Source of the DNA: Xanthoparmelia taractica
Lineage: Eukaryota > Ascomycota > Lecanoromycetes > Lecanorales > Parmeliaceae
Reading direction: 5' to 3'
Assembly (NCBI GenBank): GCA_033085395.1
Contig: JANQBS010000173.1
Coordinates: forward strand, 1-64,000
Length of the DNA: 64,000 nucleotides
Shown: positions 48,509 to 59,879 of the stretch, one piece after another
Numbering within the stretch: the first letter of the stretch is position 1
How the letters are laid out: the number at the start of each line of letters is the position of its first letter
The notes under the pieces: generated by a model
The model's input: the letters and a program-made list of their open reading frames with translations, nothing else
Database searches by the model: none
Told to the model about the DNA's origin: nothing
Position numbers and translations under genes: made by a program

Positions 48509-49489
48509 GTTCCTTGTCAGTGCCACATATGGCTAGATGCTGTACTTTCTCAGAGCTGCCGCCTTTCGAGAAGCTCGCAGGCTTCCGTAGCCACTATTCT
48601 TCTAACTCAGGCGAGTACCTCCAGCGATATACGGAAGGCACTCCCGCCTTGTGAAGGCTCGAGCAGCGTTGCTCCAAGTTCAAAGCTGGCCCTTTCTTAT
48701 GGAATGTACTATCTAATCTGCCGCTTCTGACGAGCCTGGATCTGAGAATAGCTACTACCTGGGCCCTTTTTAATTGAGGGAATAGGTAGAGTTTCCTTGA
48801 TCAGTCTCCGCTTACCACCCGCTAATCTGCTTCACCGACGTTAGAGCTTTCCTCTTCTCTACCAATTGCGATATTGAATCCGATTTAAAGCCACCACGGG
48901 TCAAAGATGCAACAAGTACCGGCGGCGTCAGAATACAGCGATCACCAATGATGGGAAAATCGTTCCGGTCAGCCTCACTAAAGGTTCCGCTTCTCTTGAC
49001 AAGCTGTTCTTAACCGCTTCAACAATCCTGACGATGGCAGTTTAGTGGAATATAGAATGCAAATGTTGGCGATCAAAGAGTTGTTGGGGACAAGCGAGGG
49101 CGACGTCCGGCTCCGAAGGCGACCTTATGTTAGGCATCATGCCAGACTTTACCGAACCATTTGGGACATCTATTAGTGAATTGGGGAGGTTCAAGGGCGT
49201 GGTATACTTTTCTCTAACTCAACCGCATTTGATACTCGTCCACAATTCTCATGGAGGTCTCGCCTTTGCTCACTTATGCGCAAGCGGGCAAAGAACGATC
49301 CTAGCCTGCATACGCCAATCCGATCTACCTGATCTACCTCTAATTGAAGAATCGCTTGCAAAGCTTTGCTCTTACCCTGTAGGCTCACCGTAGATCAGCG
49401 AGTTTTTCCCATCACCCACAACGCCCCTATATCTAATCCCCTCCCCTCAGGTCACTATGCATTCCACCCAATCAGTTGCAAACACCGTG
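48509..49489. other. No supportable gene
   Basis: Short overlapping frames at 49127-49393 on both strands, none recognisable. This is the shared 3' region of the convergent regulator and isomerase genes. Confidence 0.45.
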
Positions 49490-50458
49490 TCACAGTTTCG
49501 CAAACGTAGGCCTCTTCTTCCTAATCCCCGCCAACATCGCCTCCCCCGTATCCTGACTCTGCAACATGGCCGAGTTCCAAACACTCGTATACCGCAACCC
49601 CTCCTCAACCCCCCTATTCCACCCCCAATTCAAAATCTCCTTCGTCCCCACCACCGCAACAGGACTCTTCCCCGCCACCACCCCCGCCCACCTCACCGCC
49701 TCCCCCACCACCTCCCCCTTGCACTCCCTCCTCCCCACCCAACTCACAAACCCCACCCTCTCCGCCTCCTCGGCCCCAAAAACCCTCCCGCTCAAACAAA
49801 CATCCTTCACCCAACTCCCACCCCTCACAACCTTGGGCAACCGACTCAGCGTCCCGATATCCGCCGCGAGCCCCACGTCAACCTCTTTAACCGCAAACCG
49901 CGTCTCGCGCGCACATATCCGCACGTCGCAGCACACCGCGATATCGATGCCGAGCCCCAAGCACCAACCATGTATAGCCGCCACGACCGGCTTCTCACAC
50001 TTTTCTATGCTGGAGATGCAAGCCTGGAATGCATCGATATGTCTGCGCAGCCTCGTTGCGGTTCGCGCGCCGTCGAGGGGAGCGGGATGAGTGGGGGGGT
50101 GGTTGTTGTTGGTGGTTGGGGCGATGAGGGAGTTTGTGGATGCTTCTTGGAGGTCGAGGCCCGTTGTGAAGGCTTGGTCGCCGGCGCCGGAGAGGACGAT
50201 GGCGCGGGTGGAGGGGGAGGTCGAGAGGTGGGAGAAGAGGGGGGGGAGTTCGTGCCACATTCTGTTTTTGGGTGTTAGCGGGCGGTGATAGGTTGATGCG
50301 TGGAAGTTATTTGGGTGGAGTGGGGGGTAGAGAAAGATTTACTCTTCTTTGAAAGCGTTCATTTTGTCCGGGCGGTTGATCTCGACGTGGGCGACGAAGG
50401 GGAGCGGGTAGGTGAGATTGAAGTATTTGCATGTTGGGGGAGCTGGCTCGTCGGCCAT
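49490..50458 (-). CDS. Peroxisomal dienoyl-CoA isomerase-like enzyme (crotonase family)
   Basis: Two exons, 50343-50458 and 49490-50261, in phase, 295 residues. The start MADEPAPP leads into FVAHVEINRPDKMNAFKEE-MWHEL across the intron. Crotonase marks: AIVLSGAGDQAFTTGLDL, the oxyanion-hole region AAIHGWCLGLGIDIAVCCDVR, and FAVKEVDVGLAADIGTLSRL, which holds the Glu and Asp used by delta(3,5)-delta(2,4)-dienoyl-CoA isomerases. The C-terminal SVWNSAMLQSQD also fits that group. It ends in AKL, a PTS1-type peroxisomal signal. The enzyme would shift double bonds during beta-oxidation of unsaturated fatty acids. An insert of about 30 residues rich in Asn and Pro follows FTTGLDL, and the third codon positions are strongly G/C-rich compared with neighbours. 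Confidence 0.9.
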
Positions 50459-50975
50459 GGTGCGATGAGAGGTGACTTGGGTAAGGTATGAGAAAGTTGG
50501 GGAAAGGGTTGCCGATCTGGTTTTAAAGACTTCTTGGCAGCATGATGGGACCGTATGTTGTATTTGAGAGTGGAAGACGCGCTGCGAAAGAATCTCTCTC
50601 AGGGGTATACCAGAGTGAGTACTTCTACCAGAGTGAGTGAGCCTCGGCATCTTCTCCAGGTCTTGGCATGTAGATGGCGCTAAGATAAGATACGATCCAT
50701 ATCTAAAGTAGAAGTACTTTAGAATTGTTATTGAGCATTAGCGAGTTTGAGCTTAAAGGGTCAGCGCGCGCTGCGTATGGACGACCAACACATTGATTTT
50801 CTTTCAGGAAGCTATCTCGGACGGGACATTAGATGTATTTTCATTGAATCCAAGTCCTTCGAGAAATCTCACGCTTTCGTAGAATTCTTCTGCTATGTTT
50901 TCGTTCCGCAAGTTATCACAGTAGCCGTCCATGTCCAGCACTCACAGTCAGAAAGAGATCCTAATATGCCATACC
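50459..50975. other. Intergenic between two leftward genes
   Basis: Promoter side of the isomerase and 3' side of the kinase. A short direct repeat CCAGAGTGAGT occurs twice near 50610-50638. Confidence 0.4.
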
Positions 50976-52522
50976 CTAAAGCCCCGCCACAACGGTATCA
51001 TTAGGTTCAAAGCTAGACAGATCCAAATCAGGTACAGCTTTCAAAAGAGCTGGGATTCCGTAGTCTCTAGCCCACTCCGACCTCAAAGCTTGGTCCAGGG
51101 TGATGCGAGCATTCGGCTCGTATTGCAGCATCGATCGTAGCATTTTCTCCAGACTCCGCAGCTCCTCCTCGGAATAGCCGTATGTTTTAGAATCAGCCTC
51201 ATGCTCCATACAATCACGGATCCGGTCTGTCAAAGATCTTGAGCTCTCCGACTCCAGGGGTCTTTCACCTTCTTGCCAGGAGCCGTCGTCGTTGAAGAAT
51301 TTGGAACGGTTGGCCCAGGCTCGCCACATCTTCGGGGGCAATGGACCGAAGGTCTTGATTGCCTCGAGAACAACACTATCTTCGTTTGGCCAACAGTCTT
51401 GGAAGAGTTTAGCATGTCCGAGTATATCAAATATTGCCATCCCTATCGTCCAGATATCTGCGGCGCTTGTAATAGGATATCCAAAAATCATTTCCAAGGG
51501 TCGGACGAGAGTTGGGGTGTTGAGCTCCGATTTCTGAGATGCTGCATCGGGGGTTTGCATGAAAAACGCTTCACCAAAGTCAGAGACTAGAATTTTACAA
51601 TCAGGCGCAATCGTATCGCTGGGAGTAAATATGCCCACGGGCTTAATTTGGTATCCTGGAACGTTAGATCCGATCGCGGCGCCATCATATCGTCTGACAA
51701 GTAGTTTTTCTGGCCGCTCATAAGGCTCCGACAGTGGCCATGAGTTGGAACACGGCGCTTGGACAAGGATATTTTGGGTATGAAGATCTGCGTATCAATG
51801 ACTGTGAACAGAAGCAAATATCTGGATTTTGGAGGACCAACTTACCAGCGTGTACGATCCCGCATGCGTGGATATATGACAGAGCTAGTAATGACTGGGT
51901 AGCAATGCTCCGCCCTACCTCGGCGGGGAACATGGAATTATCACTGACGCTGGCTTCTTTTGCTATGGCGACATTGTTTAAGGCAACCGGAAATACAAAA
52001 CATTGATGATGGCCATTGGGGCCCTCGAGTATGAAATCATCGAGTAAGGGCATGACGAATCTTTTCCCAGGATGTGTTGGATTACCGCTTCGAAGAGTGT
52101 GGAATATCTCGCGTTCGAACTGGTTCCGTCGCTGTGACCCTCTGGTGTCCGATGTTCCCACCTTTACTGAGACGTAACATTGTTTCTGAACATCTTTGCA
52201 AAGCCAGACAGTCGAATAGCTGCCGTATCCTAGTTCATAGGCGGCCGTCGGACAACTTGTCGCCGAGATGGACAGGGTGATAGCCACCAGGACCATACCT
52301 CTCTATATCTTCAACAGCCTCGTGCCAAGCGTAAGCTGGCTCTGGCACCTTCGATGGCGCATGAGAATCAGTGGTAGTTGAACTCATGGGCGATAACAAG
52401 GGCGATATCGTGCTGTGAAGGCGAGTGTAGGTGAAGAAGCGCGGCTTGTTGAGTGTCTGCCATGCCGAGAGTTTGGTATTATTACAAATGGCAAGATTGA
52501 TTAAATAAACGCCGAAGCGCAT
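50976..52522 (-). CDS. SRPK-like protein kinase with an N-terminal frameshift
   Basis: The 5' part encodes EPAYAWHEAVEDIERYGPGG and YHPVHLGDKLSDGR, the classic opening of fungal SRPK-type kinases. The start is either 52522 (mitochondrial-like leader) or 52387 (MSSTTTD). Right after LSDGR the frame shifts by one base near 52236-52243 and a few linker residues are missing; the new frame continues ELGYGSYSTVWLCKD (Gly loop), VSVKVG (VAIK-type Lys), then to IVHA at a 58-bp intron (51788-51845). Exon 51787-50976 holds DLHTQNILVQ (catalytic Asp), KILVSDFGEAF (DFG) and SAADIWTIGMAIFDIL. All core catalytic residues are kept. SRPK kinases phosphorylate Ser/Arg-rich splicing proteins; the many fungal paralogues are mostly unstudied. 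The frameshift may be real decay or a sequence error. Confidence 0.75.
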
Positions 52523-52909
52523 TATCAGGCACCATTGTTGCTGCGTGATGGTTCGAGTCCTATGTTGTACTGTATGTAATATTTCGGCTAGTCTTTCCTT
52601 GATGACTACCTTACCTTATACCTTACGGGCGTGCCCTAGAATGCACATACCGTGTCAGAATGGTGCCAGTACCATACGAGGACGTGGGTACGGTTAAAAT
52701 ATTGTAGTACCGTAGTATATTTCTGGCGAAACCCCCACGGTGATATTATGATACGATAACTCGATAAAATATGGTTGAATTTCTAAATACGGTGTTAACT
52801 TTTTTAACACCGTGCTAATACCGTACCGACACCGTAATAACACGTAGTTTCTAGAATTACAAAAAATTTAAATCTTAGTAAGCCCTACCTAGCACCAGCG
52901 ATAGCTAGC

Positions 52910-53204
52910 TACGGAGGTCTGCACCATAAGTCCTGGACAGCGCTAGTATTAACCCTAATCCTACTTTCGGAAAAGGCCCTATAGAAGAGAAGCCCTTCTT
53001 ATTGTAATTTTAGAGAGTGTAATCTCTTTTTTCGATATTATCTTAGAAATAATAGAATATCTGAGCCCAAAGTAGACTGGAGTTAGATACATATCCGAAA
53101 CAGATAATTAAGCGTATCGTCCGGGTAACCCTTTAGACGGGGCTTTATTCGATCTTGGCGTGGGAGTCTTGGCATGTCCAGGACTTATGGTGCAGACCTC
53201 CGTA
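52910..53204. repeat. Nested inverted-repeat element, perfect 30-bp arms
   Basis: Arms at 52910-52939 (TACGGAGGTCTGCACCATAA...) and 53175-53204 are exact reverse complements. Near-identical 12-mers AGCGATAGCTAG (52897-52908) and AGCGATAGTTAG (53212-53223) lie just outside, like a target duplication altered by one C-to-T change. It sits inside the larger TIR element. Confidence 0.65.
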
Positions 53205-53330
53205 TAATAATAGCGATAGTTAGTCGTAAGCACGAAATATAAAGTAGAAAATCCCTCTACGATTTTATAATAATTATAATTCGAATCACAAATTACAATG
53301 TTGTCTACAATACTAACCCCTACCCTAATT

Positions 53331-53461
53331 CCAATGCATATGCTCAGCATATACTTCAACCTCATCCGGGGTAGAACGGATATACTCAGCATATACGTAG
53401 ATCTCATCGGGGATAGAAACGGATATGCTGAGCATATGCGAAATTTCTACCCCGGATGAAC
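53331..53461. repeat. Iterated short palindromes
   Basis: CATATGCTCAGCATAT, GATATACTCAGCATAT and GATATGCTGAGCATAT follow each other at about 40-60 base spacing, and the stretch CATCCGGGGTAGA recurs inverted as TCTACCCCGGATG at its right end. It could form a cruciform or be binding sites of a lost transposase. Confidence 0.5.
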
Positions 53462-53521
53462 TGTACCCCGTACTCGTACCATCTTGACACGGTGTGCGCA
53501 TTCTAGGGCACGCCCGTAAGG

Positions 53522-54835
53522 TAAGGCTAGGGTTTCGCCTTAGCCTTGCTTCACACTTCATACATACACACCTTGTGTTACACTTGCCAGAAAGAGTGCT
53601 TCTTTAATCCTCGTGTCAGTTGGACCAATGAGAGTCGGGACACACTCCAGCCACATTGTGGCTGCGCGATGCATGGCAGCGGAAATCAGTCCAGGACCAG
53701 AAACACAGCAAGAACTGGTTGGGTTCCGTGATGTGTGCGGCATGTGCAGCTTGCATAATGCACGGTAATCGAACACTTGAAGGGCCCGCGCCCCCTACAG
53801 GTGGCTATCTGATGGATATCGGAGTTTTGTTTTGAGTCAGCTACTACCTTGCTCTCCGCAAGTCCACGATAAGAATCGAAGCCGGTAGACCACACGGCAG
53901 ACGTGTCAGGGATTCTTGCCAGCGCACCATTCCTCATGTCTGCTCACAACCGTGAACTGTTCCCTAAAATTTACTCGTGGATGTACGCCCACGAAGCTGC
54001 ATACCTGCTTGAGGAAGTGATTGCTCTTCAAGACAATTCATGCAATCTTCCCTTCTCCCGTCCCGTAGGGTTCGCTCTTGCGCTCGACCTCGCTATTACC
54101 GAGAAGTCACCTCACCTAGAACTGTTCGCGAACCTTCGTCCGAAAATAGCCTGATCGCTGACATCGGTGTCTATTTTTGCTCAAGGGGGCGCAATCTTCA
54201 TGTCTTGTCGATTGTCTCGAGAAAATCTCCCTGGAATACGCAGATCGACGCTTGGTATGACTTGTCTAGGAACACCTCACCTCGCTTAATACGGGTCTGA
54301 CAATCGTTTGGCCTTTCTTTTCTTCCATTCTGTTTCAAATTCCTGCCTGCACTAAGTGCCAATTCATTGTACAGTCCCCGCTACATGCAGCGAGCATGAT
54401 CTTAATACCTCGCGATGACAGATTTGAGCTGGCATCATGGCAGAGGGGCAACCTATCCGCTATACCGCCTGTTGCATATGCAAAGGTGAAATGCAGCTCC
54501 CATCTCTTCAATATACTCATCTTCAACTTGCAGAACTAACGCAATAGACAGATCAACTACATTGTTCAGATCATCTATCCCATCGGCTGGCAGGGTGCAA
54601 TATTCAGGGGTAGGGCTGAGGGCGACCGAACATCAAATTATACCTTGTTTTCAACCGCTTCTAATTCTTCAAGAACTCGTTTTACGAGAAAGCTTTCAAT
54701 TTCAAATCTATTGTTTATTGATAGTTCTAAATGTTCACCATACAAAGTTCAATCAAATAAAGTGAGCCTTGGAAGTTATTTCGTTGCAAAGGAAAGCAAG
54801 TTCTAATGTTCTGCCAAGACTTATTGCACCCAACC
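53522..54835. other. No supportable gene
   Basis: A plus-strand frame at 53903-54154 is open but not recognised. Nothing else supportable. Confidence 0.4.
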
Positions 54836-55747
54836 CGCCAGCCGATGGGATAATCTCACCATCTTCCTCACCAAAGCCTCCATCCTACTACTGTACCTCC
54901 GAGCCTTTAGCCCCGTGCGTCGCACCTGCATCATCCTTCACATCGTTCTCTGGGGCCAACTTCGCGTTCTATGTCGCGGGAACCGTCGTCGAAGTTTTTC
55001 AATGCTTGCCAATACGAAAAGCATGGTCGCCTCTCTTACCCGGGCACTGCATCAATCAGAAAGCAGCGCAGACATCTTCCGCGGCCATCAACACATTCTC
55101 CGACCTTGTCATCCTGGTGGTGCCACTTGCTAACGTGTGGGACCTCCAATTGAACGGAAAGGGTAGAGTCGGCATGATCATGATTTTCAGCTTCGGGGCA
55201 TTGCATGTGCAGACCTGTACCATACGTCTAGATCTTCATCCACTAACATGCATTTGATTTTCGTTAGCGTGTGTACCGCCAGCCTGACTCGGCGCGTGGA
55301 TTTGCAAAGAACTACTCTGTAATCTAAGGGACCCTGGATGTGACGTGGGACTTATATTCGCTTGACTTCACCAGGTATGCTGTTCTCGCGCATCGTTGCT
55401 CTTGCTTGTTTCAGATTGTGGGCTCATCCATCAAAAAGGACCTTCCGTCGAGAATGATAAATGCTGGTACGCACGAATTAAATGGCTACAGCGTAGAAGA
55501 AATAACCGGTGGCATCATCTGCCGCTGTCTTCGCGCCTTTCCCGCGTTCACAAGGCACGTCTCTGATATGAAGATCAGACTCATGAAAGCAACTCCCGAC
55601 AGCAGTCAGTCGACATTTACATCTCGAAGGTCAAACATAAAACAGCCAGCACCAACGTCCTTGAGTCCGCTTCAAAGGGTTATCGCACTGTCACCTTCGG
55701 CCAAAACTCACCTATCTACACGACCACGAACCCTATATCTCCAGTGA
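54836..55747 (+). pseudogene. Decayed PTH11-like (fungal rhodopsin-like) gene
   Basis: Fragments of the family appear in order but in different frames. LTIFLTKASILLLYLRAFSP and TCIILHIVLWGQ come first; near 54957 the frame shifts and continues FYVAGTVVEVFQCLPIRKAW, GHCINQKAAQTSSAAINTFS and DLVILVVPLANVWDLQLNGK. After an apparent intron near 55202-55268 a CVTASLTRRVD piece ends in a stop, DVTWDLYSLD follows, and EITGGIICRCLRAFPAFTRH (last helix) lies in a further frame. The N-terminal helices are missing. Multiple frame breaks mark it as a pseudogene. Confidence 0.7.
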
Positions 55748-56783
55748 CGGTTAGGTAAAAGGATAGGAAAGGGGATAGAAATGACCAATGGAATGAGCTG
55801 GATGAGCTGGAATATGTCGCTGGAGACGAAGAGAGCTACGAGACGGAGGAACGCAGCACAGTATAGCTTCAATCGCCGCAATCCATCCTGGAAGCTACGA
55901 GTTTGATCTGTCACCGCATGTAAGCCTGCAGATCTACACAACGGATGTAGCCAAATGCACTGCGTTCCTGCGATCTAGCGAATTGGTAAACGACAGAGGT
56001 AGGCTTCCAAGGTGGAATCAACCAAATATCAGTTTCCTTCGATTTTCAGGCCACGGCAAATGTTTTGCGGCTTCGCAAAGCATGACCGAGCACGCCGGAC
56101 TTTTCAAATCTATATCCTATCCAATCCATGTCTGTTCGTCTTGTATTCAGGCCTCTTTTCTTCAACCACATGTTCCAAATGTCGCACCACAAGAGGCAGA
56201 GTTTCATACTCGATCCCTCCGCCGATATCTAGAACCTTCTATTCTTAGTGCATGAGCATCTGCGAATGGAGCACGACGTTGAGTTAAACTTTCGTACCAG
56301 ACTTTGCGTCTCCCATCTCGGTTTCCATGTACATCCCCATAGGCGCAGCTTCGCGGGGAAGAAGCTAACCCCAAGACTAAGACCGAAGGAGTGTGCAAGT
56401 GAGAGCTGGGTGGGGGGGGGAGTCGGCATTTGTTGAAGATGCGTTGGGGGTTAGCATGGGGGCGTTAAGGGATCTTCCAGGAGTGAGAGGGGAAATAAAC
56501 AATGCAGTGGTTTGATTCAGTGTTGAGGAAAATGGGTATGGGGAGGACAGAGCGACGGAGAGGAAGATTGCCTGTATTGTAAAGTGTAGATCTTGGGGAG
56601 ACAGATGTAGGCCGGACGTGTCCAGCCAGGCACACTTATGGCGCTTTGTACACCTAGACATTCCCAGCTTCTCAGAATTGCAAAATCCGTATTACGAACT
56701 GAAACATGCGTTGCGGATGAAAGCAGTCATTGATAGTTAAGCAACGGCTTCGAATGCGTGTACGCACTGCTGACTGCTATCTT
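55748..56783. other. No supportable gene
   Basis: Short frames only. It forms the intergenic region between the PTH11 relic and the convergent end of the flavoenzyme gene. Confidence 0.45.
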
Positions 56784-58538
56784 CTATGCTTGTGCTGCGA
56801 CATTCACATTGATGGGACCCTTGAGTTTGTTCTCTGGGTCATATTTCCTCTTCAACTCCTGAAGCTTTGCGTAATTTTCACCAAATATCTACCAATGATT
56901 AGTCACTCTGCAGAGCTCCAGCTCACAAATTTTCAAAGCTTTACCTTTCTGGTGTCATGGAAATCCTCAATCGTATTAGGAACAAAATCTGGTTCCGCAA
57001 CCTTGCCATGCTCAAAAATATAATCATGCCCTTCCATGATGAGTTTTCGTGCCAATTTATTCTCATTTTCGCTAGCATCAGGAAGGCAGCCGGTTCCGAG
57101 AAGGAGGATATGTCGAGCGCCTAGTGGGTGAGGCCATGCAGTCGAAGCTCTGGTCAAGGTTGAAGAGTTGAATGTTGTCTATATGCCACGGTCAGATACT
57201 CTGATACGAACGTGATGTTTGAGCAGACTTTACCTTCTGCATGACTTCGAAGATAAGGTATCCATTGTCTCCGATTGAGCCTCTAGCCGCAGCAACGTTA
57301 TCAAACCATTCAAAAGCCCGCACGACTATTTCTTCTGTCAGCTCTGGAATAGCTAGTGGAGACCAGTAGGAGTTTGTCAATCCCTGAGCCTGGCCGATGA
57401 ACCCTGTTCTCGCAATATGTCAATGAATCTTCCTGATAAGAGGTATTGAGGACATCTCACCCTGCAGATCAGCCACCCCTTTCAAATTCATTAGCCTCGT
57501 TCCATCGACAGCCCCTTTCAACCCCAATGCCCATCCAAAGCCTTCGTCACTCCGCCCATGTGCTTCTCCATGAGCGTCAAAGGCATGTACGACAAGCATA
57601 TCCTGCTTTACACCGATAGACTCGAGAAGCTCTTTCTTTAGCACATAGAGGAACATGGCCAGTTTCCCATCATGTGAGCGCTGAGTGAAGGCTGCGACTG
57701 CTCGCGCGATTTCTGGAAGCGTATCTTTTGGCAGATAAATCGGTCCAGCAAATATCGACTGAGTGTAGCGGTATGCGCGCAGCTTGAAAGCTGTCACGAC
57801 TGATTGTTGGCTTGTTAGCTACCCTTCTGAAGTGCCTCTCAAGCTGAGAAATCAAGAGTTCAAGGGCGACGAAACCGGTCAGGGAACCACACTTACCTCC
57901 AAAGCTACCACCCGCGCCTCTGAGGGCCCACAATAGATCTGGCTCAGCGGATGCCCAAACTACTTGCCCATCCAGCTTGACAACCTGCGCATCAAGCATA
58001 TTCTGCGGATCAGAGGTGAGCCCATACTCGGCCGACAGCCAAGAGAAGCCACCGCAAAGAATTGATCCTCCTATTCCAATACATGGCGTTCGGCATGCAA
58101 CGACTATCGTTCGACAACCTTCCGTCAACAGTTGCCTTCACAACGCTTTGAAAGAGTAAGTGTACCAGAATAGTCCGGCGCCACTTCCTCCATTTTCTTG
58201 TAATACTCCTCCCAAGTCTGTCCAGCGCCGACAATAACCAGCTCATTCTGCCGATCGAATTCAAAGTGATCAAAGGCAGTCATACTAATCAAGACATCCT
58301 TTGCAGAACTCGAGCCAAAACCTCGGCTTCTCACCGCAAAATCCAGCGATGTTTTGGAGAGGTAGGCTAAGATAACACTCAAGGACTTTAACGTTGTAGG
58401 GCGAAAGACCAGACGTGGGTGGAGACCCTTTTGGGCAGCCCAGGGGAGGCTTTCGGAACGATAGGAAGGAGATGAGGGCTCAATGATCTCTTCTGCACGC
58501 AGGAGGGTTGTAATGTGAAGGAGAGGATCTGCAGCCAT
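56784..58538 (-). CDS. BBE-type FAD-linked oxidoreductase
   Basis: Six exons: 58166-58538, 57897-58118, 57461-57799, 57234-57403, 56945-57178 and 56784-56888, in phase, 480 residues, the usual size for intracellular members. Introns are 47-97 bp. Marks: HPRLVFRPTTLKSLSVILAY, the FAD-binding AVRSRGFGSSSAKD, LVIVGAGQTWEEYYK, CIGIGGSILCGGFSWLSAEY, LLWALRGAGGSFG-VVTAFKLR, and the BBE C-terminal IFGENYAKLQELKRKYDPEN followed by GPINVNV. The enzyme should oxidise a small organic substrate with FAD, passing electrons to O2. No signal peptide is seen, so it is probably cytosolic. The site where many BBE enzymes have the flavin-linking His (R-S-G-G-H) reads R-S-R-G-F-G, so FAD is probably not bound covalently there. 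Substrate unknown. Confidence 0.92.
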
Positions 58539-59076
58539 GATGAATGAGAAGTTTGTGGGAGGAGAAGGAGATCGGTCAATGCTGTAATGGAAGTCTTTGA
58601 GTGAAGCAAGACGAAGGAAGAGATCCGGTTGCTTCCTGGTTGGAATGAAGGTTACACACACGTCTAGTAAAGGGACTAACATGCTCGTGATCACTGATCA
58701 ACCAGAATCTTACGCGGGGCAACTTCGAATGCCAATATTGTGATACGACGATCTATGGACCATCAATTTCCCTGGCTTACCCATCTAGGCCATAGTGGAT
58801 CTTCAGTGCTGGTGGACTGCAGAGATAAAACTGCTGGTGAATATGCTGTAGGGTGCCGTGGTCCTGTCGCAAGGTGACCGCCATCTGCATTTATGGCCTT
58901 TAGGGTTAGGGCTGATCGAGTTCACCTTGCCAAGATCACACTAAAATTGTAGCTTACTCATCGAGGAGCAATTGTTGCCGAGCCATGACGCTGGACAAGT
59001 CAACTCCCTCAATTTTTATTCCCATTTTTTGTCCATTCCCACTCTCAATACCCAGGTTCTGATATTGACGGGCCTA
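58539..59076. promoter_or_regulatory. Divergent promoter region
   Basis: Lies between the leftward flavoenzyme and the rightward conserved protein. No specific site recognised. Confidence 0.4.
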
Positions 59077-59879
59077 ATGTTCGCTCGAAATGTGCATAGG
59101 ACACTGCTGAGGCCTAATGTCGTTACCAGCCGCCGCAGTGTCACAACATTAGAGGGGAACCCTCACATCGTACGTCTAGCAATACTCCAAGCATTCACGA
59201 CTAACACCTAGACCAGTATGTCTTTCCCAACGACCGATCCATCAACGGCCATATCCTCTCGCTTCTTTCCTACGCGCCTCCTAAAGTCGAAATTGCCATT
59301 GGTACTACCACCAAGCTTCCCCCAACACCCGACTCGTTCACCGAGAACCATAGATTTCTTGACATCATGCAGTCTGTCATTGCACAGCATGCATGTGAGG
59401 ATGCGAACGTGATATCACAAGCACAAGCAATGGCCTCGACTGCCGGCTCAAATCTCGGCTCCGGCGGGGCCTTCTTCCCACAGCAGCGGCACAAGAGACG
59501 GGGGACATCTCACGGCGGAGGGGGTGGAACAGGAGGAGATGGAGCTGGGGGAGCGAGTAGCCAGGGCGGTGCTGGTGGTGGCGGACGGGGTGGCTATATC
59601 CACGTCTACGATGAGAGGCATCCGCCAGACTTCGGTCGCATACCGGATCCCGAGGACATCTTTGGAAGTCTTGAGGTCGATGGGGAGGGAAAATTTGTTG
59701 ATGGACATGGGAGGTATCAGAGCTCTGGGAGCTACAGGGTTGTTACAAGGGATGGCTTGTGCGTAAAGAAATCACCATGACTGTACCATGGCTGACGAAG
59801 ATCCAGCTTGGGTCTCAGTCCCTTTCTACGGCAGAAGCTGGTAGAGAGACTGAAGCTGGAGGACGCTAATATGCGGTGA
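59077..59879 (+). CDS. Conserved fungal protein of unknown function, mitochondrial-like leader
   Basis: Three exons, 59077-59169, 59217-59758 and 59807-59879, in phase, 235 residues; introns are 47 and 48 bp with GACTAAC and GCTGAC branch sites. The N-terminus MFARNVHRTLLRPNVVTSRR is basic and Ser/Arg-rich, as in mitochondrial targeting. It is followed by LEGNPHI-YVFPNDRSINGH, PKVEIAIGTTTKLPPTPDSF, a Gly-rich segment (about residues 120-155) and RPPDFGRI-like PPDFGRIPDPEDIFGSLEVD. The end RDG-FLGLSPFLRQKLVERL spans the last junction. I recall close relatives across filamentous ascomycetes but no assigned role. An upstream in-frame ATG exists at about 58972 in poor context. Confidence 0.82.

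Larger units (their letters stand above)
52621..53521. mobile_element. TIR element (901 bp) with TA flanks
   Basis: Inverted termini of 52 bp begin CCTTACGGGCGTGCCCTAGA at 52621 and, on the other strand, at 53521; the two termini differ at about six positions. TA lies directly outside both ends, fitting Tc1/mariner-type target duplication. The interior is AT-rich, partly RIP-like and has no transposase frame. Confidence 0.7.

Noticed and set aside
49457..50278. Long plus-strand Pro/Arg/His-rich frames opposite the isomerase
   Set aside because: They arise from the strong G/C third-position bias of the isomerase gene and have no domain.
52545..52562. GGTTCGAGTCC, like a tRNA B box
   Set aside because: No A box, acceptor stem or cloverleaf can be built around it.
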